Shown here in pieces: positions 23,043-32,554 of a DNA stretch of 34,564 bases. The notes under the pieces were generated by a model. That model did not search any database. It was not told the DNA's origin and saw only the letters and a program-made list of their open reading frames with translations. This DNA is from CAXDRM01 sp963991775. Its GTDB lineage: Bacteria; Pseudomonadota; Alphaproteobacteria; Rickettsiales; JABIRX01. Position 1 is the first letter of the stretch. The number at the start of each line of letters is the position of its first letter. A program made the translations under genes and the position numbers. The DNA lies in NCBI GenBank assembly GCA_963991775.1, contig CAXDRM010000005.1, forward strand, positions 1 through 34,564, read 5' to 3'.

Positions 23043-24548
23043 ATGATCATGAATTTTCACTTTCTTACATTATTGCTTATCCTACCAGTAATTGGTGCAT
23101 TCTTTGTTTATTTGGTGCGCAATAATTCTCAGCTTGCTGAGGAAAATATGACCTTCGTAGCTTTTTGGTGTTCGGTTATAACTTTCTTAGTTTCTGTTAT
23201 AGTTTTTGCAAAATATGATCCAACTCAAGCAGGTTTTCAGCTAGTTGAAAATTATGTGTGGTTAAAAGATTTAGATGTGGGATATCGTCTAGGTGTTGAT
23301 GGTATTTCAATGCTCTTAATTTTGCTTACCACAGCCATTATGCCAATTTGTATTATTTCTAGCAAAGGGGTAATTAAGCATAAAACTAAAGAATTTCTCG
23401 TTTCATTCTTACTATTAGAAAGCTTTATAATTGGAAGTTTTGCTGCGCTTGATCTAGTGTTATTCTACATATTTTTTGAGATTATGTTGATCCCAATGTT
23501 TTTAATTATTGGTATTTGGGGTGGTAAAGATCGTGTTTATGCAGCCTATAAGTTTTTTCTTTATACCTTCTTTGGTTCAATTCTGTTTTTGATCGCCATC
23601 ATTGTAATTGTCTCTAAAGCTGGTACGGCAGATATAACTATTTTACATCGTGAATTAGCTAATTTATTTAGCTTTGAAGCGCAAAAATATTTATGGCTAG
23701 CTTTCTTTATCGCTTTTGCAGTAAAGATTCCGATGTGGCCAGTACATACTTGGTTACCTGATGCCCATGTGCAAGCTCCAACTACAGGCTCAGTAGTATT
23801 AGCAGCAATTTTACTTAAAATGGGTGCTTATGGTTTTATTAGATTTGCCATTCCACTTTTTCCAGAAGCGAGTTTCTATTTTAAAGATATGGTGATTATC
23901 TTAAGTATTTTAGCAATTATTATTGCATCACTTTGTGCTTTCTGGCAGCAAGATATTAAAAAGATTATAGCTTATTCTTCAGTAGCGCATATGGGTTATG
24001 TTACTTTAGGTATCTTCTCTTTTAATGCTTTAGGTTTTGCAGGAGCTATCTTCCAAATGTTAAGCCATGGTATTATTTCTGCTGCCTTATTCTTATCAAT
24101 CGGTGTGATTTATGAAAGATTGCACACTAGAAATATTAAAGATTTACAAGGTATTACGGCTGCTATGCCTAATTTTGCTATCTTATTTTTAATCTTCACT
24201 TTTGGTTCAGTAGCTTTACCTGCAACTAGCGGTTTTGTAGGTGAGTTTTTAACCTTATTGGCAGTTTATAAAGTAGCGCCAGCCTATAGTATCTTTGCAG
24301 CTTTTGGTGTAATCATTGGTGCGGTCTACATGTTATGGCTGACTAAAAAAGTAATGTTTGGTGAAATTGTCAGCGAAAAAATCTCAGCACTTAATGATTT
24401 AAGCAGTAAAGAATTAATAATTTTGATACCTTTTGCCATCGCAATAATATTATTTGGTATTTATCCAGCTCTAATTTTTGATGTAATTAATGAAAACATC
24501 TTAGATATTCTGGCAAATTTAGATTTAGGAATAACTTATGATAAATAG
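23043..24548 (+). CDS. nuoM: NADH-quinone oxidoreductase subunit M (proton pump)
   Basis: Second antiporter-like pumping subunit (ND4 type), 501 residues with about 14 helices. Visible motifs are YRLGVDGISMLLILLTT, FYIFFEIMLIPMFLIIGIWG with the key membrane glutamate, IPMWPVHTWLPDAHVQAPT, DIKKIIAYSSVAHMGYVTLG, and FQMLSHGIISAALFLSIG. Two near-adjacent ATGs (23043 and 23049) can start it. It overlaps nuoN by 11 bases. Confidence 0.97.
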   Translation: MIMNFHFLTLLLILPVIGAFFVYLVRNNSQLAEENMTFVAFWCSVITFLVSVIVFAKYDPTQAGFQLVENYVWLKDLDVGYRLGVDGISMLLILLTTAIMPICIISSKGVIKHKTKEFLVSFLLLESFIIGSFAALDLVLFYIFFEIMLIPMFLIIGIWGGKDRVYAAYKFFLYTFFGSILFLIAIIVIVSKAGTADITILHRELANLFSFEAQKYLWLAFFIAFAVKIPMWPVHTWLPDAHVQAPTTGSVVLAAILLKMGAYGFIRFAIPLFPEASFYFKDMVIILSILAIIIASLCAFWQQDIKKIIAYSSVAHMGYVTLGIFSFNALGFAGAIFQMLSHGIISAALFLSIGVIYERLHTRNIKDLQGITAAMPNFAILFLIFTFGSVALPATSGFVGEFLTLLAVYKVAPAYSIFAAFGVIIGAVYMLWLTKKVMFGEIVSEKISALNDLSSKELIILIPFAIAIILFGIYPALIFDVINENILDILANLDLGITYDK

Positions 24549-26028
24549 TTTATTTGATAATTTTACCATCCTTAATCATGCACTAATTACTGAGATTTTC
24601 TTAGTAATAGCTGTGTTGGCATTATTAGTTTGTGGAGTACGAAAAGGCGATCAATATACTGGTAAATTATCTGTAACTGCGATTGTAATTTTATTATTAG
24701 CATTAATCTTAAATGCTGGTTTAACACCTGATTCATATAATCCTTGGTCAGAATTTATCACTATAAATAATTTTATCTTGCTGAGTAAATTTTTGATTAT
24801 TGCTTCTGCTTTAGTAAGCCTTTTACTTTATCTAAGTCATTTACGCTATAATGTGATTAATTGTCGCTTTGAATATCCGGTGATTGTGCTACTGGCGGTA
24901 ATTGGCATGTTAGTGATGGTTTCTGCTAATGATTTCTTAACTTTTTACCTTGCTCTAGAACTGCAAAGTTTGGCTATTTATATTTTGGTAGCTCTTAATA
25001 TTAAGAGTAAAAAATCATCTGAAGCAGCTTTGAAATATTTTGTCTTAGGAGCGCTTACTTCAGGTATTCTACTTTTTGGCGTAAGTTTAATTTATGGTTT
25101 TTCAGGTAGTATTAATTTTACTCATTTAGCAACTACCGTAACTAATAGCCCAGTTTCTACTACTAATCTAGGCGTGATTTTAGGTCTAATTTTTGTTTTG
25201 GCCGCTTTATGTTTCAAAATTTCAGCAGTGCCATTTCATATGTGGACACCAGATGTATATCAAGGTTCGCCTACTCCAGTAACTATCTTTATGGCTACTG
25301 CGCCAAAAGTAGCAGCTTTTACTATTTTATTCAGAATTCTTTATGATCCGCTTAAAATCTATTTTGCTTCTTTGGAGCAAATTTTAGCAGTTATCGCTGT
25401 GCTTTCTTTATTTATCGGAGCAGCAGGTGCGATCCGCCAAGAAAATTTAAAAAGACTTTTAGCCTATGGTTCGATCAATCATGTAGGTTTTATGTTACTA
25501 GCTATTTTGGCCTATAATATCCAAGCAGTTCAGGCATTATTTATTTATCTGGTAATTTATCTAACCTTACTTTTTGGTGCCTTTGCATTTTTAATGCTGC
25601 TTAAACAAAGTCATCATTCGGCAGATAGTGCTGACAAAAAACAATTAGAAGATATTAGCTCATTTGCTGGCCTCTCTAAAACCTATCCAGCACTTGCTGT
25701 AGCTTTTGCGATATTGTTATTTTCAATGGCAGGTATTCCTCCATTCGCTGGGTTCTTCTCTAAATTTTATATTTTCCAGGCGATTCTCTTAGAAGGTTAT
25801 TATAAAATTGCAGTGCTTGCAGCTTTATCTGCGGTGATAGCAGCTTTCTATTATTTGAAAATAGTGAAGATCATGTTTTTTGATGAAGGCCAAGAAATTT
25901 TCGATAAGAAACCTAATTTTATTACGCGCTATATTTTCTTAATAGCAGTGCTGTTTAATATTTCATTTTTTGTTAAACCAGGAATCATAACTGATTATAT
26001 TAAGCAGGCGCTTAGCGGAGTTTTTTAG
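24538..26028 (+). CDS. nuoN: NADH-quinone oxidoreductase subunit N (proton pump)
   Basis: Third antiporter-like pumping subunit (ND2 type), 496 residues with about 14 helices. Motifs are FLTFYLALELQSLAIYILVA with the conserved glutamate, SSEAALKYFVLGALTSGILL, PFHMWTPDVYQGSPTPVT, ENLKRLLAYGSINHVGFMLL and FSMAGIPPFAGFFSKFYIF. It is the last nuo gene. birA follows after five bases, so the transcript probably continues. Confidence 0.97.
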   Translation: MINSLFDNFTILNHALITEIFLVIAVLALLVCGVRKGDQYTGKLSVTAIVILLLALILNAGLTPDSYNPWSEFITINNFILLSKFLIIASALVSLLLYLSHLRYNVINCRFEYPVIVLLAVIGMLVMVSANDFLTFYLALELQSLAIYILVALNIKSKKSSEAALKYFVLGALTSGILLFGVSLIYGFSGSINFTHLATTVTNSPVSTTNLGVILGLIFVLAALCFKISAVPFHMWTPDVYQGSPTPVTIFMATAPKVAAFTILFRILYDPLKIYFASLEQILAVIAVLSLFIGAAGAIRQENLKRLLAYGSINHVGFMLLAILAYNIQAVQALFIYLVIYLTLLFGAFAFLMLLKQSHHSADSADKKQLEDISSFAGLSKTYPALAVAFAILLFSMAGIPPFAGFFSKFYIFQAILLEGYYKIAVLAALSAVIAAFYYLKIVKIMFFDEGQEIFDKKPNFITRYIFLIAVLFNISFFVKPGIITDYIKQALSGVF

Positions 26029-26033
26029 TAGAG

Positions 26034-26858
26034 ATGCAAGAATTTTTTGACCCAACTAATCCTAATATTTTAATTTTTGATCATTTAGATAGTACTTCTC
26101 TTGAGGCTAAAAGAATGATTAAATCTGGTCTAGCTGAAGCTGGACAAATTATCTGGGCTAAAACTCAAGATAAAGCACATGGCCGTCATGGTCGTGTCTG
26201 GGAATCTTTGGAGGGTAATTTAGCTTTTTCATTTATCATCGAAAATGAAAAGGCTGCACATGAGGTAGCGATCTATCCTTTCATAGCAGCTTTGGCAATA
26301 CAAGAAGCTTTAGCTGATTTTAATCCTGAATTAGCCTTAAGTTTTAAATGGCCTAATGATATTTTTCTTAATGGTAAAAAATTAGCAGGAATTTTATTTG
26401 AGTCAGAAATTAGTGGTGGGAAAATTACTAAAATGATTTGTGGTATTGGTTTAAATAATCAAGCTGCACCACAAAATTTAGCTAATAGTATCTCATTGCA
26501 TGAGATAGGTGTTACTGATATTGATAATGGCGCTTTATTATTAAATATTATGGCGCATTTTGCTAAATATTTAGAGGTGAGTGCAGAGGAAGCTGCTTGC
26601 ACAGAGATTTATGAAAAATGGCTAAATAAAGCACATAATTTAGGTAAAGAAATAATTGTTATTTCTGCCGGTGAAGAAATTAGAGGAGAATTCTGTGGCA
26701 TTAAGCAGGGTAATTTAGTGGTGCGTACTGCGCAGCAAGAACGCTTAATTTACACAGGGGATGTGTTTTTTGCGGAAGAGCAAAATATTATCACCGTTGC
26801 AGAAAATGTTACGCTAAATAATGTGACATTTTTAAATGCAAAACAGGTGCATAAATGA
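26034..26858 (+). CDS. birA: Biotin--[acetyl-CoA-carboxylase] ligase (class I, no DNA-binding domain)
   Basis: Activates biotin as biotinyl-AMP and transfers it to a lysine of the biotin carboxyl carrier protein. The ligase domain shows DSTSLEAKRM, the biotin/AMP loop AHGRHGRVWESLEGNL (residues 48-63), and FKWPNDIFLNGKKLAGILFE. A small C-terminal SH3-like domain follows from about 215 (EIRGEFCGIKQGNLVV). There is no N-terminal winged helix, so it cannot repress bio genes as E. coli BirA does. 274 residues. Its position between nuoN and coaX is typical of alphaproteobacteria. It overlaps coaX by four bases. Confidence 0.95.
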   Translation: MQEFFDPTNPNILIFDHLDSTSLEAKRMIKSGLAEAGQIIWAKTQDKAHGRHGRVWESLEGNLAFSFIIENEKAAHEVAIYPFIAALAIQEALADFNPELALSFKWPNDIFLNGKKLAGILFESEISGGKITKMICGIGLNNQAAPQNLANSISLHEIGVTDIDNGALLLNIMAHFAKYLEVSAEEAACTEIYEKWLNKAHNLGKEIIVISAGEEIRGEFCGIKQGNLVVRTAQQERLIYTGDVFFAEEQNIITVAENVTLNNVTFLNAKQVHK

Positions 26859-27619
26859 TTCTGACTATTGATATAGGTAATAGTAACACAGTAATCGGTT
26901 TTTTTGCTGAGGATAAATTAATTTCTACCAGTAGATTTATCACTGCTGGCAATATTACAGTTGATGAATTAATCATCAAATTTGCAGGCATCTTAAACTA
27001 TAATAAAATTGGAAATAGCGCGATTAAGCAAATTATTATTGCTAATGTAGTACCAAGTTTGAATGATACTTATCATAAATTAGCTGCTGATTATTTTAAT
27101 TTAGAGGCGTTATTCGTCAGAAATTTCTTGGCTAATTTTCCGTTAAATATTACTTTGCCCAACATGGCAGAAATTGGTGAAGATCGTTTAGCTAATAGTT
27201 TGGCAGCGCAACAAATCTATGCAGCAAATTTAATAGTAGTTGATTTTGGGACAGCTATTACTTTTGATATAGTGTTGTTAGATAAAGGTTATGTGGGCGG
27301 AATTATTTATCCTGGGATTAATTTGGCAATTAATTATCTAACTAGTGCGACGGCGCAATTGCCGCAGGTGGCTTTAAAACCAACTGCAAAAATAGTAGGT
27401 GAGAGTACGAAAGAGGCTATAGAGAGTGGTATTTTTAATGGTTATTTAGCCACTATAGAAGGGTTGATAACCAAAATTAAACAGGCTTATATACTAGATT
27501 TTAAAGTGATAGCAACTGGTGGTATGGGTGGTTTATTTTGTGAACATTCTGATTTGATCACAGATTTTGATACTAACCTAACTTTAAAAGGCCTGAATTT
27601 TTTACATAAACATATTTAG
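26855..27619 (+). CDS. coaX: Type III pantothenate kinase CoaX
   Basis: Phosphorylates pantothenate, the first step of coenzyme A synthesis. It belongs to the ASKHA fold: the phosphate loop TIDIGNSNTVIGFF lies at the N-terminus, GEDR (108-111) contributes to the pantothenate site, and VVDFGTAITFD with D130 and GGIIYPGI complete the active site. Type III enzymes need a monovalent cation and are insensitive to CoA feedback (family knowledge). 254 residues, normal. The ATG overlaps the birA stop as ATGA. Confidence 0.95.
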   Translation: MILTIDIGNSNTVIGFFAEDKLISTSRFITAGNITVDELIIKFAGILNYNKIGNSAIKQIIIANVVPSLNDTYHKLAADYFNLEALFVRNFLANFPLNITLPNMAEIGEDRLANSLAAQQIYAANLIVVDFGTAITFDIVLLDKGYVGGIIYPGINLAINYLTSATAQLPQVALKPTAKIVGESTKEAIESGIFNGYLATIEGLITKIKQAYILDFKVIATGGMGGLFCEHSDLITDFDTNLTLKGLNFLHKHI

Positions 27620-27640
27620 ATAAATTACATAATTAGCAAA

Positions 27641-29329
27641 ATGGACTTAAAAAAACATAAAGAAGAATTACTATTTATTCCAATCGGTGGTGCCAATGAA
27701 ATTGGTATGAATCTGAACCTTTATCATTTCCAAGGGAAATGGTTAATTTTTGATTTAGGTATTGGCTTTACTCAAGAAGCGCCAGGTATCGATATTGTAG
27801 TGCCAGATATTAGCTTTCTAGAAACTATCAAAAAAGATATTTTAGGATTGGTATTAACTCATGCACATGAAGATCATCTTGGTGCGGTGCAATATTTATG
27901 GGAGCGTCTTGAAGTACCGGTTTATACTTCCGTCTTTACGGCAGCTTTCTTATATGAGAAGCTTAAAGAATTTGATCTGGAAAAACGTGTGCCGATCAAA
28001 AAGCTTAAACAAAATCAAGAATTTTCACTTGAGCCATTCAAAATTAAATTATTCGAAATTAATCATTCTATTCCTGAAATGAATGCTGCAATTATTTCAG
28101 CGGGTGAGCAAAAAATCATGCATACTGGTGATTGGAAATTTGATAATAATCCTGTCATTGGTGAGCCTGATGATTTAAAAGAATTGCAAAAAATAGGTCG
28201 CTCTAAAATTAATGCTTTAATTTGTGATTCGACCAATGTGTTTAGTGAGGGCCGTTCTGGTTCAGAGGGAGATCTACAAGAAAGTCTGATTAAAATCGTT
28301 GGCGAGCAAAAAAATCTAGTAATATTTGCAACTTTTGCTTCAAATTTAGCACGTGTTTTATCAGTGATTGAAGCAGCTCGACAAAGTGGTCGTAAGATTG
28401 TGGCTTGTGGCCGTGCAGTTGACCGTATTATAAGAATAGGTGTGGATCTAGGTTATATCAAAAATCAGGATGATTTTATTCCGATTCAACAGATGAAAAA
28501 ACAAGCGCGCAATAAATTATTAATTTTGGCAACTGGTTGCCAAGGTGAAGATCGAGCGGCAATTTATCGTATTGCTGATGGTACGCATCCTTATGTTAAT
28601 TTGCAAAAAAATGATACGGTGATTTTTTCTTCTAAAAACATTCCCGGTAATGAATTAAAAATCTCGAAAGTACAAAATATGTTAGCTCATAAGCAGGTAC
28701 ATATTTTAACTGCACGTGATCAATTTGTGCATGTTTCAGGTCATCCTAATCGTGAGGAATTAAAAGAAATGTATGAAGCGATTAAGCCAAAAATTGCTAT
28801 ACCGGTACATGGTGAAACTATGCATTTAAATGAGCATGTGCTTTTTGCTGAGCAGCTAGGTGTGCCACAAGCACTTAAAGTTAGGAATGGAGCGGTAGTT
28901 TTAATTCGTGATAAGGAAGCGCAAATTATTGGTGAAGTTAAAACAGGTTATTTGGGTGTTGATGGTAATAGTTTGATCGATCTACATAGTCCGATTTTGC
29001 GTGAGCGGAGAATTATTGCTGAGAATGGTGTGATTATTGTATATCTCGATTTTAGAAAATCAGGCCAGTTAAATATGCCGCCAGCATTAAAAGCGCCAGG
29101 ACTTTTTGATCAAAAAGATGATCAAGATATTTTGCACTATCTTGCTGATATGTTGCATAAAAAAATTAATAAGGTAGCCCCAAATTATTTTGTTAAATCT
29201 GGTAAAAAAGGTAAGTCATTTAATCAAGCGGGTTTACTTAAAGAAATTAGAGCAGATTTAAAAAAATTATTGCGTGAAAGTATAGCTAAAGCTCCTATAA
29301 TTGAAGTATTAATGACTATCGAAGAATAG
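27641..29329 (+). CDS. rnj: Ribonuclease J
   Basis: Metallo-beta-lactamase/beta-CASP ribonuclease with 5'-to-3' exonuclease and endonuclease activity, used by alphaproteobacteria in rRNA maturation and mRNA decay. The zinc motif THAHEDHLGA has H74, H76, D78 and H79. Then MHTGDWKFD supplies further metal ligands, CDSTNVFSEGRSGSE and FATFASNLARV belong to the beta-CASP part, and VHVSGHPNREEL and IPVHGETMHLNEH are the later motifs. 562 residues, normal, with a C-terminal domain ending in VLMTIEE. It starts 21 bases after coaX and is followed after seven bases by the carboxypeptidase gene. Confidence 0.96.
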   Translation: MDLKKHKEELLFIPIGGANEIGMNLNLYHFQGKWLIFDLGIGFTQEAPGIDIVVPDISFLETIKKDILGLVLTHAHEDHLGAVQYLWERLEVPVYTSVFTAAFLYEKLKEFDLEKRVPIKKLKQNQEFSLEPFKIKLFEINHSIPEMNAAIISAGEQKIMHTGDWKFDNNPVIGEPDDLKELQKIGRSKINALICDSTNVFSEGRSGSEGDLQESLIKIVGEQKNLVIFATFASNLARVLSVIEAARQSGRKIVACGRAVDRIIRIGVDLGYIKNQDDFIPIQQMKKQARNKLLILATGCQGEDRAAIYRIADGTHPYVNLQKNDTVIFSSKNIPGNELKISKVQNMLAHKQVHILTARDQFVHVSGHPNREELKEMYEAIKPKIAIPVHGETMHLNEHVLFAEQLGVPQALKVRNGAVVLIRDKEAQIIGEVKTGYLGVDGNSLIDLHSPILRERRIIAENGVIIVYLDFRKSGQLNMPPALKAPGLFDQKDDQDILHYLADMLHKKINKVAPNYFVKSGKKGKSFNQAGLLKEIRADLKKLLRESIAKAPIIEVLMTIEE

Positions 29330-29336
29330 GTTTATT

Positions 29337-30734
29337 TTGGTTAGGTTACTAATAATTTTACTAGCTTTAGCTGCTTGTCAAAAAAATACGCCCAAGAAAT
29401 TGGCGGATAATTTTCGTGAGACAGCTTTAAATAATCAAGAGCTCAGCTATGCTTTTTATGATTTAGAAACTAAGCAATTAGTAGCGCAAAAAAATCTTAC
29501 CAAGAAATTAACACCAGCTTCTGCTTTTAAAATTATGACTGCTTATGCAGCTCTGGAAATTTTAGGTTATCAGCAGCGCTTTAACACCGTACTTTATTAT
29601 AAGGGCAGATTAAAAAATAATGTGTTGCGCGGTGATTTGATTATTTCTGGTCGCGGTGATCCTTCTTTAGATTATACAGATCTTTACAATATTGCTTTGC
29701 AAATTAGAGCTTTAGGCATCGAAAAAATCACCGGTAATATTTTATATCATGATCGCTTTTTTCCTTCTGCTTCACAGATTAATCGTATGCAACCAACCGC
29801 GACTTATAATCCCGGTTATGCAGCTTTAACCTTAAGAAGAAGTAGCTTTGCTGTAGAATATGATGAGGAGGATAAAAAGCTTAATGTAATTCCAGCTGCT
29901 AAACATTTACAGGTGCAACGTTCTAAATATAATCGTGGTGCAAAATATCGTGGCCATGGTCGTTGGTTAATTGGTAAGAATCAAGAGCGTTTACGTTTGC
30001 CAATTCGCAATAATGCTTTATATGTCACCACCTTATTTAAGAGTCTTTTAGAAAAATCTGGGATCAGTATCACAGGTAAAATTTATGAGCTACAAAATTT
30101 GAGTGGGGTCAATGAATTGCTCACTTATGAAGGGCGCCAACTTTTGGATATTATTAGAGATAATCTACAATTTAGTCAGAATCTAGTTAGTGAGCTATTA
30201 TTGTTACATATTGCTTCACGTTTAGAATGTGAAGTGACTAGCCTGTCAAGTTCTGCTGCTTGTTTAAAGGATTGGTATCAAGATGAATTTCCAGAATTAG
30301 ATTGGACTAATTTAGAATGGTATAATGGTTCGGGTTTAGCAGTGAATACTAAATTAACCGCAGAACATATCATCACAGTGTTAAATGCTTTTCAGCGTAA
30401 AAATTACGGTAAACATTATCCGCAAACCTTATTGCCGGCTTCTGGCGTCAGTGGTACTTTACATAATCGCTTTAAAGAGATTCCGTTACAAATTTGGGCT
30501 AAAACCGGTACTATGCATTTTGTTTCAGCTCTTGCTGGTTACATGATTGCAGAAGGTAAAAATTATTCTTTTGTGATACTTGCTAATGATCTGGAAAATC
30601 GTGCAGCTTTAGATAAAGCAGAAGAGCGTGGTCGCTCACGTGATTTTCGTGAATTAGTATCTTATGGTAATGATTGGCGTGAAGAAATTTTTACCTGGCA
30701 AGATGAGTTGCTATTAGAGCAGCTTGATCTTTAG
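29337..30734 (+). CDS. dacB: D-alanyl-D-alanine carboxypeptidase, PBP4/DacB family, as a lipoprotein
   Basis: A periplasmic serine D,D-peptidase of the S13 (PBP4) family that trims or cleaves peptidoglycan cross-links. Active-site motifs: S62-x-x-K65 in PASAFKIMTA, S280-Q-N in FSQNLVSELL, and K389-T-G in AKTGTM. The family insert is visible between the first two motifs, with LRGDLIISGRGDPSL and a basic stretch near 185-215. The N-terminus MVRLLIILLALAAC has a lipobox with Cys14, so this copy appears to be lipid-anchored rather than soluble as in E. coli. TTG start at 29337 with AGG six bases upstream. 465 residues. Last gene of the long plus-strand run. Confidence 0.92.
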   Translation: MVRLLIILLALAACQKNTPKKLADNFRETALNNQELSYAFYDLETKQLVAQKNLTKKLTPASAFKIMTAYAALEILGYQQRFNTVLYYKGRLKNNVLRGDLIISGRGDPSLDYTDLYNIALQIRALGIEKITGNILYHDRFFPSASQINRMQPTATYNPGYAALTLRRSSFAVEYDEEDKKLNVIPAAKHLQVQRSKYNRGAKYRGHGRWLIGKNQERLRLPIRNNALYVTTLFKSLLEKSGISITGKIYELQNLSGVNELLTYEGRQLLDIIRDNLQFSQNLVSELLLLHIASRLECEVTSLSSSAACLKDWYQDEFPELDWTNLEWYNGSGLAVNTKLTAEHIITVLNAFQRKNYGKHYPQTLLPASGVSGTLHNRFKEIPLQIWAKTGTMHFVSALAGYMIAEGKNYSFVILANDLENRAALDKAEERGRSRDFRELVSYGNDWREEIFTWQDELLLEQLDL

Positions 30735-30805
30735 AGTTTCTGGTTTTCTAGAATTATCAAATGAGCAATAACATAGCTATACTCTAACTACTTAGAAAAA
30801 GTTGT

Positions 30806-30837
30806 ATAATACCAATACCCATCTTTATTGGTATTAT
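30806..30837. repeat. Compact hairpin derived from the 80-bp element
   Basis: Perfect 12-bp arms ATAATACCAATA (30806-30817) and TATTGGTATTAT (30826-30837) surround the loop CCCATCTT. The left arm plus loop equals the left end of the 80-bp element at 2572, and the right arm equals its right end, as if the middle had been deleted. It lies 72 bp after the carboxypeptidase gene and could also slow transcription, but no T-tract follows. Confidence 0.62.
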
Positions 30838-30858
30838 ATGGTACTTAAGTAGGCGGAG

Positions 30859-30887
30859 TTGCTTATTAGCCTAAGATGCTCTATAGT
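30859..30887 (+). promoter_or_regulatory. Candidate promoter for the DEAD-box helicase
   Basis: TTGCTT (30859-30864) and TATAGT (30882-30887) with 17-bp spacing, about 42 bp before the helicase ATG. The -10 matches at five of six positions and the -35 at three of six, so this is only suggestive. Confidence 0.3.
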
Positions 30888-30928
30888 GCGCGGCACGTTT
30901 AATTTATAGAGAGAGATGCATTTTTTTC

Positions 30929-32554
30929 ATGACAAATTTTAATCAATTAGCATTAGATAATAAAATTACTAAAGCTTTAACCCAGAAAGGTTATAAACAA
31001 GCAACACCAATTCAAGCAAAAGCCATACCAGAAATTTTAGCAGGTAAGGATATTTTTGGTATAGCACAAACTGGTACTGGTAAGACCGCCGCTTTCTCAT
31101 TGCCTTTATTACATAATTTACTAAAAACTGCTAAAGCCAGAAAAGCTAAATCACCTAGAGCTTTGATACTTACACCTACTAGAGAATTAGCTACGCAAAT
31201 TGCTGATAATATCAAAATTTATGGAGGTAATTTAGGACTTAAATATGCTGCAATAGTTGGTGGTACTAATATTCAAAAACAAATTAATCAATTAGCTCCG
31301 GGTGTTGATATAGCTATTGCTACACCGGGTAGATTAGTTGATCTTTTTAAAAGAAAAGCTGTTATTTTTGATCAGGTTGAAACTTTAGTACTTGATGAAG
31401 CAGATCGCATGTTAGATATGGGTTTTATTGGTGATATTAAAAGAATCGTAGCAGCCTCTCCTGAGGAAAAACAAATTTTATTTTTCTCAGCAACCTTACC
31501 AGCAGAAATTGAAAATCTTGCTAATAAAATTTTAAAAAATGCAGTTAAAATTGCAGTTACTCCTGAAAATAGTACTGTTAAAAAAATCAAACAGACTGTG
31601 CATTTTGTAACAAAATCTAATAAGCCTTTATTATTAAAAGAGATAATTGAACAAGCTAAGAATCAACATATTTTGGTCTTTACTAAAACTAAATATGGTG
31701 CTGAGCGCGTAGTTACTTTTTTAAAAAATGAAGGAATCAAAGTAGCTGCCATTCATGGTAATAAAAGACAAAATGCTCGCGAAAAAGCCTTACAGCTTTT
31801 TAGAGATGGTAAGATTAAAGTATTAGTTGCTACGGATATTGCTGCACGTGGTATTGATATTTCTGATATTTCACATGTGATTAATTTTGATATTCCGCAT
31901 GATCCAGAAAATTATGTGCATCGTATTGGTAGAACTGCTCGAGCTGGTAAAGATGGGATAGCAATTTCATTTTGTGATGGCACTGAATTAAAATTACTAA
32001 AAGTAGTTGAGAAGGTTATTAAGCAATCTATTACTATTGATGAGGTGCAACCTTATCATGATTTTGATATTGCAAGCAGGGCTGAAAATAAAAAGATAAA
32101 ATCAAATAAGAAAAAATTTGAGGGTAAGAAAAAGCTATCATCTGATAAAAAGCCTGATAATAAAAAGAAAGCTAAGCCAGGAAAAAATAAGGGAGAATTT
32201 AGAGGAAAAAAAGCTGATGAGAGAAGGTCAAAACCAAAAAGAGCAAGAGCAGATCATGCTGACCTAAGAAAAAAATCAGGTGGTAATTTTAATCACGAAA
32301 GAAAAGAGGGTGGCAATAAAAATTCTCGTAGCAATGATGATAGAAAATTCTCTAAATCAAGCAGAGGCGATGATAGAAGATCTGGTTCAAGAGAGCTGCA
32401 GAATAAGAAATCTGGTTTTAAAAAAAGAGAAGATAATGATTCTAGGCCTAGACGAAGTGATGGTAGAAAATCAGCCAAACCAGCAAGATCCGGTGGTGGT
32501 AATTCTAAAATTGGTAAAAGAAAATTTTTTAGAAAAAAATCTTCTAACTCTTAA
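30929..32554 (+). CDS. DEAD-box ATP-dependent RNA helicase, RhlE-like, with a basic tail
   Basis: RNA helicase likely to act in ribosome assembly or mRNA turnover. Core motifs in order: Q motif region GYKQATPIQAKAIP, motif I AQTGTGKT (46-53), PTRELA, TPGR, DEAD (156-159), SAT (188-190), FTKTKYGAERV, VLVATDIAARGIDI and HRIGRTARAG (331-340). Residues about 388-541 form a low-complexity tail rich in Lys, Arg, Gly, Ser and Asp, typical of RNA-binding tails of RhlE/CsdA-type proteins. 541 residues. Best match by eye is RhlE; the exact orthology is uncertain. It starts a separate transcription unit downstream of the repeat-bearing gap. Confidence 0.93.
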   Translation: MTNFNQLALDNKITKALTQKGYKQATPIQAKAIPEILAGKDIFGIAQTGTGKTAAFSLPLLHNLLKTAKARKAKSPRALILTPTRELATQIADNIKIYGGNLGLKYAAIVGGTNIQKQINQLAPGVDIAIATPGRLVDLFKRKAVIFDQVETLVLDEADRMLDMGFIGDIKRIVAASPEEKQILFFSATLPAEIENLANKILKNAVKIAVTPENSTVKKIKQTVHFVTKSNKPLLLKEIIEQAKNQHILVFTKTKYGAERVVTFLKNEGIKVAAIHGNKRQNAREKALQLFRDGKIKVLVATDIAARGIDISDISHVINFDIPHDPENYVHRIGRTARAGKDGIAISFCDGTELKLLKVVEKVIKQSITIDEVQPYHDFDIASRAENKKIKSNKKKFEGKKKLSSDKKPDNKKKAKPGKNKGEFRGKKADERRSKPKRARADHADLRKKSGGNFNHERKEGGNKNSRSNDDRKFSKSSRGDDRRSGSRELQNKKSGFKKREDNDSRPRRSDGRKSAKPARSGGGNSKIGKRKFFRKKSSNS

